Below, piece after piece: positions 42,301-52,953 of a stretch of 64,000 bases of DNA; the first letter of the stretch is position 1; every line of letters begins with the position of its first letter. The stretch is from Cyanophora paradoxa (lineage: Eukaryota; Glaucocystophyceae; Cyanophorales; Cyanophoraceae). Under the pieces are notes generated by a model, which was not told the DNA's origin, searched no databases, and was given only the letters and a program-made list of their open reading frames with translations. The stretch lies in the NCBI GenBank assembly GCA_004431415.1, contig QPMI01000017.1, forward strand, positions 434,001 to 498,000, read 5' to 3'. Made by a program: the position numbers and the translations under genes.

Positions 42301-45300
42301 TCGGTCCGCCCGCCCGCCTTCTCCCGCCCCCTCGACCCCCAACGAAGAGCAGGGGGCCCGGAGCATCGTGCACGTGCCGGCCTTCGACCGGGCCACGGCC
42401 GAGGGCGCCCTGGACGCGTGGTACCAGGAGGCAAAGCGGACCCTGCGGCCGGCGCAGCGGGCGGAGGTCCTGCGGGCCTTCGCGGGATGCCCGACGCCGC
42501 TCTACCTCCGGATGTGCTGGGAGGAGGCGATGGAGTGGCGCAGCTGGGAGCCGCCCGAGCGTGCCGTCATCCAGGTCTCCGCTTCGGACGAGCGCCCCGG
42601 GGGCCCGCCCCGATTCGAACCCGCGCGCAGGCGGGGGACGTGCCGGGGCTCGTGGAGCGGGAAATGTACCGGCTCGAGAACAAGTACGGGTCCGGCATCG
42701 TCTCGGGGGCCCTGGGGTACATCACCCTCGCCGACAAGGTCCGCCCCCCTCCCCCCCCCCCTCTCCCCTCCCGTGTACCCTCCGACCCCTCCGCCAGGGT
42801 ATCACAATCTCGGAGCTCGAGGACGTCCTCTCGTGCGACGACGCAGTCCTCGACGGCCTCTTCGTGGTACCCCGGCCCCTCTTCCCCCCACCCCACCCCC
42901 CACCCCCACCACCCCACCCCCTGTCCCCCTTCTGAAGACAGCGCAGTGGTGGACGCCGCCCGTGCGACGCGTACCCCCCTCGCTGCTGCTCCGCATCCGC
43001 TCCGACGTGGGCCACTTCCTCACGGAGCGCGGCTCGGGAGACGCCTCCGGCGCCTCGGTCCTGGGCTGGCGCGACCGCTCCCCTTCTCGGCGCTGCGTGT
43101 CCTCCGGGGCCCGCATCCTCAGGCTCCTCGCAGGTTCCACCGCCAGTTCAGGGAGGCGGCGGAGCGGCGCTACCTTTACCACGAGCAGCGCGTCCGTGAG
43201 GCGCGCGCGCGCGGCCCGCCCGCCCGCCCCGCCTGCGCCGCCCGCCGCTCTGCGCCGACCCTTGCCCGCAGATGCACGAGATCTTGGCGGCCTACTTTGG
43301 GGACCGCTACAGCGCGGGAAAGGCGCTGCGAGCCGCCGAAGCTGCCGAACGGGCGCGCGCGCAGAGCGTTTCTCCGCTGCGCCCTTCGGTCCCGCTCACG
43401 ATCACGACTCTTCGCTGCAGGGGGGGCCGGTGAACCGGCACGTGGCGGCGCAGCCGCTGATGCTGGGCCCGGGACTCGCGAACGTGCGGCGGCTGCAGAT
43501 GCAGCCGGCGCACCTTCTCGCCGCCGGGCAGCTGGAGGAGCTGCTCGCCTGCTGCGCCGACCCGCGCTTCCTCGAGGCGGCCGCCGCCGGCCGCTGCCTC
43601 GGCGGCCTCCTCGCCGTCGTCGAGGCCGCCAGGCGCGCCTCTAGATCTGCCGGCAACGACGCCCTCCGCGCCGGATTCTTCGACGTGCGCTGGCTCCCAA
43701 GAATCTAGCGCTAGGCCATTTGCAGAGCGACGCAGCGCCGGCGCCGACGCCGACGCCCGCAGTTGGAGACGTTCCTGGGGCGCCACTTCCAGCAGTTCAC
43801 GCTCAACTGCCCCGGCCCGTCCTTCGTGCTGCAGCAGGCCGCCAACGAGCGCGCCGACTCCGTCGTCGCCCGCCGCGCCGCCGCGCACCTCGCCGAGGCC
43901 AAGGCTCGCGCCCCCCCGCCCCCGGTCCCGCCCCTGCTCCGTACATAATCGCTCTCTGCCACGGCAGATCCCATGGATCAGGCGCCTCAACAAGAGCGCG
44001 GCGCGGGACAACTGCATCTTTGCGATCGAGTTCAAATACGTGCGCGGCCCGTCGCCGAGCCGTGCCGAAGCCTGCAGCCGCCCTTTAGCTCCGGATCCTC
44101 GCAGGGGGCCGGCGAGAAGAAGCCGCACGGGGGTGTCGACGTCTGGGCAGACTCGCACGTCGTCGTCGCATCGTGCGGGCGCCCCGCCACGCCGGGCGTC
44201 GCGGTCCGGGCAGGAAGCTCTAAGTTCGACGCGTGCAGGCACGAATCACGCATGGTGGTCTGCTTCGACATGCTGGGGAACGAGCGCTGGAGCACCCGCC
44301 TCGCGCAGTGCGCCCCCCCCCCCCCCGCCGCCCCCCCCCCCCCCCACCCCCCCCCACCCCCCCCCCCCACCCCCACTTCCCTCCATTCCCCATCACCCAC
44401 CCTCCCACACCCTTCCCCACCCCCACCCCCCACCCCACCCCCACCCTCCCCCTCCTCTCTCAAACGAGCCCCTCGCGCAGGGCGCCGCTGGGCGCCGTGC
44501 GGGTCTCGAACGACGGGACGCGCGTGGCGGTGGCGCTGGCGGACTTCGGCCGCCTCGCCGTCCTCTCCATGAAGCAGGGCAAGGCGCGCCGAGAGATAGC
44601 CTAAGTGGCTTAGGTGTGGCGGTAGAGTTTAGACTCTGCCCTGTCGGGCAAGACTTGCTTGCACTGGGTGTCCTTTATCAACTCTAACCGCCCCCGCGTG
44701 CACGCGGCGCCCCCGCGCGCGCGGCGGGCGCCCTGAAATCTAGACCGCGCAGGTCCTCGCCGAGATGGACGCCGGCGGCCTGCACGCCCGCTCCAGCACG
44801 TCCCTCGAACTCATCTGCTGGAGCGCGGACTCGAGGCGCTTCGCGACGGTGCGCGCGCGCCGGCCGCGGCGCCGGTCGCGGCCCGGGCTGATCATGACGG
44901 GCGCGGGGCAGGCCGCGGGGGACGTGGTGCTCTGGGACGCCGTCACGTACCGCCCCATCAAAGTGCTTCGATCCCCAGCGAATTCGAACGCGCCCTTTAA
45001 TTTCGGCCGTGCCCCGCTCACCTGCGCGGCGCGGGGCAGGTCGCGGTGCCAGCCGCAGCCTTCCCCGCCGACGCCGGCTCCGGCTCCATCCGCCCGCACA
45101 CGCGCTTCGGGTCCGCCCGCGCCCGCCCGCGGCCGCCGAGTGCGAGTGTGAAGCTGGAGCGCGCGCAGGACGCACGGCCGCACCTCCTTCGGCTTCGGCT
45201 CGACGGCTCGCCCCGGCGGCGCCGGCATCTTCTTCGACGTCTCCGCGGCCGCCGACAGGTCCCGCCCGCCCCACCGTGACTGCGCGCTTCAGGCGCCGCT

Positions 45301-48300
45301 CACGCCCGGCGGCCCGTTGCGATCTTGCAGGGCTGATCGCGAGGGCAGCGGCGGCGGCGGCGGGGTCGACCGCGCGTACGACGGCGAGCGCTTCGAGTGC
45401 GCGTTTCTGGCAGGGAGCTGCTCTCTGCATTTTTCAGAAACGCAGGGCGCAGCATGCTGCTGGCCGAGTCGCACTGCGGCCGCTTCCGCGTGGTCGGCAA
45501 GGTCTTTGCAATTGGTGCTCGGCACACTGTAAAAATGTTGTTTGCCGTCTCCAACGAGGGCAACCGCGGTGCGACATCCCCCGCCGGCGCCCGCGGCTGC
45601 CCTTTTTCTTTACTGCCCTCAATCCCGCTCGCAGTGCTCGCGTACGTTGGGCTTGGAGCTCACGATCAGCAATGCGCGATCGAGGCCGTTGCGGGCAGCC
45701 CGGAGGTGCCCGCATGCATATGTGTGCGATTCGGGATTGTGTCTCACCGAAAAGCGCGGCGCGGCAGGTCGCACGAGTGATTGTCTGCCGTGACATTAAA
45801 ACCGCTGTACCTGAGGCGAGCCGCGCTGGGCATGCGCCCGCATGCATATGGCGGCACTGCAGCGTGACCCCGCGCGCAGGCCTACGAAGTCAACCCGGAG
45901 CGACTGGGAAGTGAGGTGGAGAAGACTCGGCACGGGACGCTCCTATACAAGCTGGGCGGCGAAAGCAACGAGGTTTGCGACAAGGCTCGGGAGGAGGCGT
46001 GGGAATACGCCTGCCGCGTCGGCCGCCGCTGGGCGCGCTACATGGGCGTCCTCAAAGGGTCCGCACGCGGCTGCCCCGGCCCTGCGTGTACGCGGAGCCT
46101 AATATCTATTCTCAGGCACGTCTCGGACATCTGGGCGGGGCGCTTCGTGGAAGGGGGCGAAAAGTTCCTCTCCTACGACTGCCGGGAGCTCCGCCTCTGG
46201 GACCTCGCCCTCCTCGTGCGTCAACGCGGTCCGGCGCCGGCGCCGTCGCCGCCCGCTCGCGCGCGCCTCCCGCGACGCCCGCGGCCGCGGCCGCCGTCCG
46301 CAGGAAGAGGACGACGAGAAGAAAGACATGGAAGCCGGCGACGCAATCGGCTTCTTCCAATTCAACGAGTACCTATTCGCGCAGCTCACCGCCGCGGCCC
46401 CCTTCTTCGCGCCGGCCGCCGCCAAGCTCAAGGCCAGCGCCGCAGCAGCTCCGGATCCGGGCCTAAATCTAGATCTAGAGCCTCTGGTCGCGTCCCTGCG
46501 CGCGGAGGGCGTACTCTCCGTCGTGCGGCGCCCCGCGGGGGGCGAGCTCAAGGCAAACTCGTCATCGTACCAGGGGCCGCAAATATTTGAGGGCGGGTCC
46601 AACACCCGCAGAAGCGGCCTCGCTGCCCTCGTCGGCACCGCCAAGCTCGACGCGACTTACTTCATCGCCGCCTGTGCCATCGACATCACTGGAGCCAAGG
46701 TTGTGCCCGTGGACGAAGAAGAAGTCGGCGAAGTCTACGTGCGCGCCGGGCTGGCGTACTGGTTCTGGCCGATGTGGCCTTGCTATCAGACGGCGGTCGC
46801 CGCGTCGCCCGGCGTCGGCCCTCTCTGCGTCATCTCGGACTTCCTGGAGGCCTTCCTCGGCTGCGAGGACGGCAGCGTCCACGCCTGCATCCTCATGAAG
46901 GGCCAGCACATTCAGAAAATCAGCCGCCGGGCCTCCTGGTTCCACGCGGGGCCCGTCGTCGCGATCGCCACGTCGGCGTCGGACCCGCGGGCGGCGGGCG
47001 CGGCGAGCCACATCCACGCCGCGTCGCTCTCCCTCGACGGCACTCTCATCCTCGCGACTCTCCCCGCCGCGCCCGCCGTTGGCTGCAGCGCCGCCCTCGT
47101 CGACCGCTTCCCGCTGGCGGCGGGGGCCCCGGCGCCCTCGCTCGTGGCCCTGGCAGAGGCCGCGGGTCCCGCCCCGCCGCCCCTCGCCGTCGCCTGCGGC
47201 TGCGACGTGCTCCTCTACACGCCGGCGGCGCGCGGCGGTTTCGAGAAGCGGCTCCTCCGCTCGCACGGCGGAACCGTGCGCGCAGTCGCATTCACGGCGG
47301 GCGGCCGCATTGTTTCCCTTGCGGAGGACGGTAGCGCGCGCGTGTGGGAGGCCGTGACGGGCCGCCTCGTCTACAAGCTCGGCTTCTGGAAGACCGACGC
47401 GTGGTCCGCCGCCGCCTTTGACGGCGTTTCACGGTGCCCTGCCTGCACATATATATGCATGCATCACACGACACAACGTGCCGAGCGTGACGCCGCGGGC
47501 AGGTCGGGCGCCAACGCGGTCCGGGTGGGTACCAAGTGTTTGCAAGTTGACATCTTCGACATCGTCTCGCTAGACTCGGTGGTGAGACTCGATCAATATC
47601 ACTCGTAGCATATCTTCTTGCTTTTTATTGTTATGTTTTTATTAAATGTTTACGCTCGCACTGCGCATGCAATTGCAGGCCGAGCCCCAGGACGGCGAGG
47701 CGCCGCCTCCGCCCATCCTCAGCGGCGTGGATGCTTCTGCCAAGAGCCTCAATCTCCGGGCGCGTGCTCCCCCTCCCCCTGATCCCAAACCCCCCCCCCC
47801 CCCCCCCTCCGGGATCCCCGCCCCCTCCTGTCCCCACTAGTACTCCCACCCCATCCCCCCGCCCCCCCCCCCCCCTCGCCCACCTACCCTTCCTCATCTC
47901 TCTCCCCCGGGCCCCCCCCTCCACCCCAGCCCATCCCCACCCCCATCTCCCCACCCCCCCACCCCACCGTACCCCCCCCCCCCCTTTTTGCTGAGCGCGC
48001 CCATCTCGGTCCACGGCCGCAGGCCTACGTCCAGGGGTACATAGACCGGTACACTTTCACGGCGGGCGAGCGAGAGATTATGCAGCAGCCAGCGAGCTGG
48101 TTGGCGCCCCGCCCCTCAACCCAACTTCGGATCCCTAGAAGCTTAAGTACCCGCAGTTTGGAGTACAAGCGCACGCTGCACGGGCTGCCCCCGGGGCGCT
48201 ACTCGGTTTCGTTCGAGGTCAGCGTGGGGCCGGAGACGTGCAAGGGCCGGCTCCACTTCCGCGCGCGCGGCTCGGGCCTCTGGCGGCCGCGCCCGGACCC

Positions 48301-49101
48301 GCGAGTCGAAGACTTCAAAGACGACGAAGACGAAGACGGCAACGGCAACGAAGAAAATGACAACGGCAACGATGAAGACGGCAACGACAACGACGACGAC
48401 GACGACGAAGACAACGACGACGACCATCGCGACGACGAGGCGACGCGCCCCGATAGTGACTTCAACAGGTACTTCGAAGTCGAAGAGCAGGAAAAGATCG
48501 CGGGGAAGGGTGCGCTCTTCGCGATCGCCGTTAGCTGGCGCGCGCGCGCGCGTGCGCGTGCACTTCGAAGCCTGAACCGGCCGGGCGCCGCAGGCTGGTG
48601 CGAGGTGCAGCTGCGGTCGATCTTCGTGGCCCGCGCCTGCGACGTCGACGTCACCGTGGCGTGCACGTGCCTCCACTCTAGATCTGACAGCACCCTGTGC
48701 GCGGCCGCGGGCTCCTCCGGATCCCGCAGCCTGCCTGCCTGACTGATCATGAATGAACCGCAGCAAGCACAAGTACGGCTTTGGACGCGTGAAGGTCGCC
48801 TCGCGCGCGGGGCGCCGACAGCGGCCCTCCAACCCTGACCCTGCCCCGGCCCGCCCGCGGCCGCTTGCAGGTTCGCCCCATCGTACTCGGCATGCTCGAG
48901 CCCGGGGACCCGGAGCGAGAGATGCCCTACTATCGCGATTTCGAGAGGACAGACGGCGAGCAGCCCGGCCCCGCCCGGAACCTCGACTGGACGATCGCGA
49001 AGACCGACTGCCCTGCGGAGGCGGATCCCGATCTTCTCAGAGTCCTCGAAGCAGCGCAGAGGGACAAACTAGGATTTGTTGGAGGAGGAGGAGGACCCTG
49101 A
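39362..49101 (+). CDS. NWD1-like NACHT-WD40 STAND NTPase with N-terminal acylation motif
   Basis: Predicted signalling ATPase of the STAND class. The start MGCCKSK is a textbook N-myristoylation plus palmitoylation signal (39362). An NWD1/NPHP3-type N-domain follows: VRVFFSS, TFSD (11-nt microexon 39932-39942), MEQERNDLISDVYPFL, YGLEFQAVDMRWGVSDES, CSEEVARCVGESAGPAFIVL, QKYG (13-nt microexon 40395-40407), YRPIPSNIPVEEF and WYQLDENALPPAYHLTPI. NACHT: Walker A GGSGTGKSSLL (41650-41690), Walker B LYILIDAVDQLSDAG (across a GC-AG intron at 42077-42139), winged-helix-like FHRQFREAAERRYL and MHEILAAYFGDRYSAG. From about 44.1 kb WD40-type blades: AVRVSNDGTRVAVALAD, GDVVLWDAVTYRPIK, HGGTVRAVAFTAGGRIVSLA with EDGSARVWEAVTGR. 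A Cys-containing beta-rich end with an Asp/Asn/Glu-rich insert (48307-48450) stops at 49099-49101. Exons beyond 47.6 kb could belong to a separate gene. Confidence 0.85.
44313..44459 (+). repeat. C-homopolymer/CCCCA-rich intron of the NACHT-WD40 gene
   Basis: An almost pure cytosine tract of about 150 bases with interspersed A/T fills an intron between exons ending RLAQ and starting APLGAVRVSND. A similar tract lies at about 47785-47990 in the same gene. Confidence 0.85.
44618..44692 (+). ncRNA. Candidate structured RNA inside a GC-AG intron
   Basis: Within the intron 44584-44752, GGCGGTAGAGTT (44618-44629) pairs with AACTCTAACCGCC (44680-44692) with one bulged base. The 50-base interior can form GCCC-TGTC-GGGC. 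Just upstream, CCTAAG/CTTAGG makes a small hairpin. Base composition differs from the C-rich introns around it. I see no snoRNA boxes or tRNA features, so class and function are unknown; it could equally be a mobile-element relic. Confidence 0.3.
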
Positions 49102-49712
49102 TGGAGGACTTCAAAAGTTCCGCCCGATCGCGAGGAGCGAGATCACGGTCCTCTGGCCTGGCAGTTGTCTTCTGCAGTTCATGATTCGGACACTTTCCGG
49201 CACTTTAATTTACGGATACTCTAGCTCTAGATCGAGCTTTAGCTGTATTGTCTTGCGATCGGTATGTGCGAATTTCAGAATTCATTGAACAACGTAATTG
49301 TATATAAACTGCATTCCGACGGACGGCGACGTCGATGGTCCATGATTGTGAATGTGATCATGATCATGAGTCGATGATGCTAATATTTCGGATTCAAAGA
49401 TACTCGAGCTCATATGCATGATCATCGGGCATGCGCATGCGCATATGCATGCACGCGGCGCCGCGAATTGCAATTGATATCGATCATGATAGCTTCGTGA
49501 TATCCTTTCAAGTCTGGCCCCTGCAGCTCATGATCAGCGGCTGGCCTTATGTGTGGCCTCAAGGCCTGCAGCTGGTTTGGCTCTGATTGGATACGATTTC
49601 AAAGCTTCTGAAGGCCAAGCCTTGGTCTTAATTTTGTTGCCTCCGCGGCCGCCCTCTGAATCAATTAGCTATAGCTTGTCGACTGCTCTACTAGGCTACG
49701 CTACACGCACAG
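49102..49712. other. Convergent intergenic region, palindrome-rich
   Basis: Between two converging genes. Dense in short palindromes (ATGATCATGATCAT near 49350-49370, GCATGCGCATGCGCATATGCAT near 49430-49450) and TTAGCTATAG (49665-49674). No gene seen. Confidence 0.55.
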
Positions 49713-52203
49713 CTACGCGAGGGCCCAGCGGGGGCCGAGGAGGGGGCGGATGGCGCCCCAGTCCGAGCGGTCGTGGATCTGGCGGGCGAGCACGAGGTCG
49801 CCCGGGGCGGGGGCCGGCCGCGCCGCCATCGCCGCCAGGGGCGCCAGCGCCGCGAGCGCGCCCGAGGCGGCGGCGGCGGCGGCCCCCGCGAGGGTCAGCG
49901 AGGCGCGGCGCAGGCGGGTGCACGCCGCCAGCGCCGCGCACTCCGCGAGCGCCGGCTCCACCTCGTCCCGGTGGTACTCCTCCAGCGTCCCCTGCCCCCG
50001 CCGTCAGCGCGCCGCCGGCCTCGGCATCGAGCCGGCGACAGGGTGGGTGCGGGGGGCGACCTTTGCGGCGCGGATGAGGGCGGCGGCGGCGGCCGCGGAG
50101 GCGGCGGCGAGCGCTGGGCCCAGGGGTTCGGCGACGGTGACGTCGAGGCGGAGGGAGCGGAGGGCGGGGAGGGCGGGCAGGACGGCCGCCAGGCGCGAGA
50201 GGGTGCCGGCCAGCGTCTCCGCCAAGTCGCCGGCGACGTGCACGGAGAGGCGCTCGAGGGACGTGAGGCTGCGCAGGGCGCCGAGAGCCTCGCGGGGCAG
50301 CGCGTAGTCGGTGTGGTACACGTAGTTGTCCCGCGGCCTGCGGGGGTACGGCTCGGAGGAGAGCGCGGGACGGGGCGCGGTGGGGCGGGCAAGTCGTTGC
50401 GCAACGCACAGGCGGAGGCTCAAAGAGCGCAGCTGGGGGTACAGGCGAAAGCCGATTCAAGATGGTTACGAGGGAAAGGAGACGAAGGGGGGGGTACCTG
50501 TTTTGCGGAGGCGAGGTTCGGCCAGCCCGTAAAGTTCCCCCGAAGAGTCAAGTGCCGTAGGCTCTCCTGCAGGGCGGCTCGAAGGGCGGAGGGAGGGCGC
50601 GGGCCCCGCCCTCAATCGAAGACTCTGAGGAGCGCACGATTCCGGCGATGTCCCGCAGAAGGTTGGCTGTGGAGCGCTCGTCGTCGTAGAGCGCGTCGAC
50701 CTCGAGCGTCTCGAGGCTCCGAGAGGCGAACTGTGCGGCCCGTGAGGGGGGTACACGGGACAGCGAGAAGGGGGGGGGGGGGCAAGCCTCGGGGAGGGCC
50801 CAGATGTTCGTCTTGATCGCGAAGGTGCGGAGGCGGGGCAGGCGGCAAAGCGCGGCGAGGGCCGCGGGGGCAACTGGCTGCATCCAGTGGTTGACCAACA
50901 TGTGCAGGACGACGCGGAGCTCCTAGGAGGAGGCCGTCGGCACGGTGAGGCGGGGCGGGGCCGGGCGGCTCCGCCAGCGCACCTCGAGCAGCGGGCACGT
51001 CTTTTCGATGGCGCAGGCGAAGGCCTCCTGGGGGGCCGCAAGCCGCTCCCCGAACTCGTGGGGCCCACGGGGGTACGGGTCCACGTCCCGGTGCGCGATC
51101 CGGAGGGACCGCAGCCCGCCAAGCGCCGGTCCCACCTGTACCCCCCCATTAAAACGAAAACCGCCGGGATTCGAGCCGCGGACCTCCTCCAAGAGCTTGC
51201 CGGAGAAGCCGACGCAGTCGGCGAGGTCGAGGCTCCGGAGGGCCGTCAGACGCTTGAGGCCCGCCACGATCGCCTTGCGGGGTGCCCCGTCTGCCGCCGA
51301 TCGGTTAGCTTTGGGGGTGCAAGATCTCGCACAAAAGGGGGACTCGCCAGGCAGGCGCCGCCGATCGATGACCCTCTCGGTCTGGAGGCGGATGCTGAGC
51401 TCCTCGAGAGTGCCGGCCGCCGGCGCCAGCGCCTTCAGCAGCGCGCCGACGTACGTGTGCCGCGCCGTCGTCTGTGCCGCCTCGTTGGCCGTCGAGCTCG
51501 AGGGGGCGACGTCCCTGTCACCGCCTGTCAAGGGCCGCGCGGTCGAGGGGGGGCGCCGACGCCGCGGGGGCACCCGTGCCAGGCGACGAAGCGACGAAGC
51601 CCCTGGATGCACGAGACGAACGAGAGGAAGGGCCTAGTGGGGCTAGGAGCCCAGAAAGAGAACTGGATTCTGCTGTCGTCGGTGGCGCCGGCGCTGCGAG
51701 AGCGCGCTCAACGCGGCATCGAGTCGGATCGCGCTCGCACGAACCGCGCACCTTTCCACGCAGCGTTGTGAACGCAACAAGTCGATTTCCAGCGCGCCGC
51801 CGGCCGCAAGCCGCATTGCGCCCGACTTCAGGCGCCGCGCCCAAGATCGGAGTTCCGCCTCGCGAACGTCCCGGTACCGCGAGAGTCCGAGCCGCGAACC
51901 CCGCAGCACAAGCGCGCTGACCTCCTCTGACCGCAGCGCGTCGCGCATCCGCCGGCTGACGAGCGGCAGCCGGCAGACATCCCACACTTCTCGCAGGCCC
52001 AAGAAGCCAAAGACGCGATTCAGCAGATCGTCCGGAAGCAGCTCGAGGGCGGAGAGGTTCGGCTGCTGCACAGCAGGCGCTGACGCGTTGCCGGCCGCGG
52101 GCACGAGCTCCGCTGCTGCGGCTGGCGCCCCACGCTGCCGTTTCCGATTCGCAGGAGCGGCCGGCGAGGTCGTTTTGCCACGCTTCTTGCTGCCCCCAGC
52201 CAT
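49713..52203 (-). CDS. F-box protein with leucine-rich repeats
   Basis: Probable substrate receptor of an SCF ubiquitin ligase. A basic N-terminus (MAGGSKKRGKTTSP), likely nuclear, precedes the F-box: LSALELLPDDLLNRVFGFLG, LREVWDVCRLPLVSRRMRDAL (about 51930-52075). Leucine-rich stretches follow in several exons: LEELSIRLQTERV, LKRLTALRSLDLADCVGFSG, LGGLRSLRIAHRDVD, LPRLRTFAIKTNIWALPEA, SRSLETLEVDALYDD, LRHLTLRGNFTGW, LTSLERLSVHVAGDL, LPALRSLRLDVTVAEPL, then CTRLRRASLTLAGAAAA. It ends at LLGPRWALA*. Introns often contain GGGGTAC/GTACCCC words, as in the neighbouring NACHT-WD40 gene. A CTAGCTATAG motif sits 18 bp before the ATG. Substrate unknown. Confidence 0.8.
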
Positions 52204-52953
52204 TGCGCCAGTCGAGGCGGCTAGCTATAGCTTTAGGCTGTTGCGAACGAAGTGAGCGGCTAGGTTGTGTACCCTTGCAAGACACGGTGACCAGCGCTAG
52301 CAGCGACGTCGACGATCTGTGAAAGCTTAGCGCTGCAGCCGCGGCCGCGGCCGCGGCCACTGCGTCGACGTCGGGCGCCAGTATCAGTGTACACAGCGGC
52401 GCGCGCGCGCGGGGAACTCAGTCACTAGTAGCTAGTACGCGCGGGGGGGCCGCGCCGGGGGCTGGCGCCAGCAGCCGCTGAGCCTCATGATCATGCAGGC
52501 CTTCAAGCTTCCGAAAAGGCTCAAATATACAATCGGTAATCAGCCACTACCACTTAAGCTTCGAATCGGGAAGGAATACTGCGACATTTCTGCAAAAATC
52601 TGGGGAATTACAGTACAACTGATCATGACGGAACTACAGGCCGAGTAATTCCCTGGGGATCAATACAACCTTTCTTACAAGAAAAAGACTAACTTGACTA
52701 GTCATTGGCGGCGACAAGAGGGCGCAGCGATTACTCCAATAAAATCGAAGTGGCGCCACAAAGCTTAAGGTACGCCCTCAAAACATCGACGCCGGAAAGC
52801 ACTGAATGCCGAAAAGATAATACGTAAGACTCGAGCGTGCCCGAGCGAGGAACTAGGTGCGGAAAACCACAATGAACGGGGGCCCTGGTCGGGGCCCCGG
52901 GAAGATGGAGCCCGGCGGCGCGCCCCTGGCCGCCCGCCCCCCGCCGGTCGCGC
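52204..52953. other. Intergenic region, no gene seen
   Basis: 5' flank of the F-box gene and 3' flank of the RUN-like gene. It opens with CTAGCTATAG (52221-52230), then a GCGGCCGCGGCCGCGGCC run (52340-52357), then about 400 bp of AT-rich DNA with no open frames of note. Confidence 0.5.
52221..52230. promoter_or_regulatory. CTAGCTATAG motif 18 bp upstream of the F-box gene start
   Basis: One of eight [CT]TAGCTATAG copies in this window, all outside coding exons. The core GCTATAGC is self-complementary. A promoter or leader role here is inference from position. Confidence 0.3.

Noticed and set aside
44618-44692. tRNA gene
   Set aside because: Length is about right, but there is no T-loop GGTTCGAATCC-like sequence, no D-loop GG and no sensible anticodon arm.
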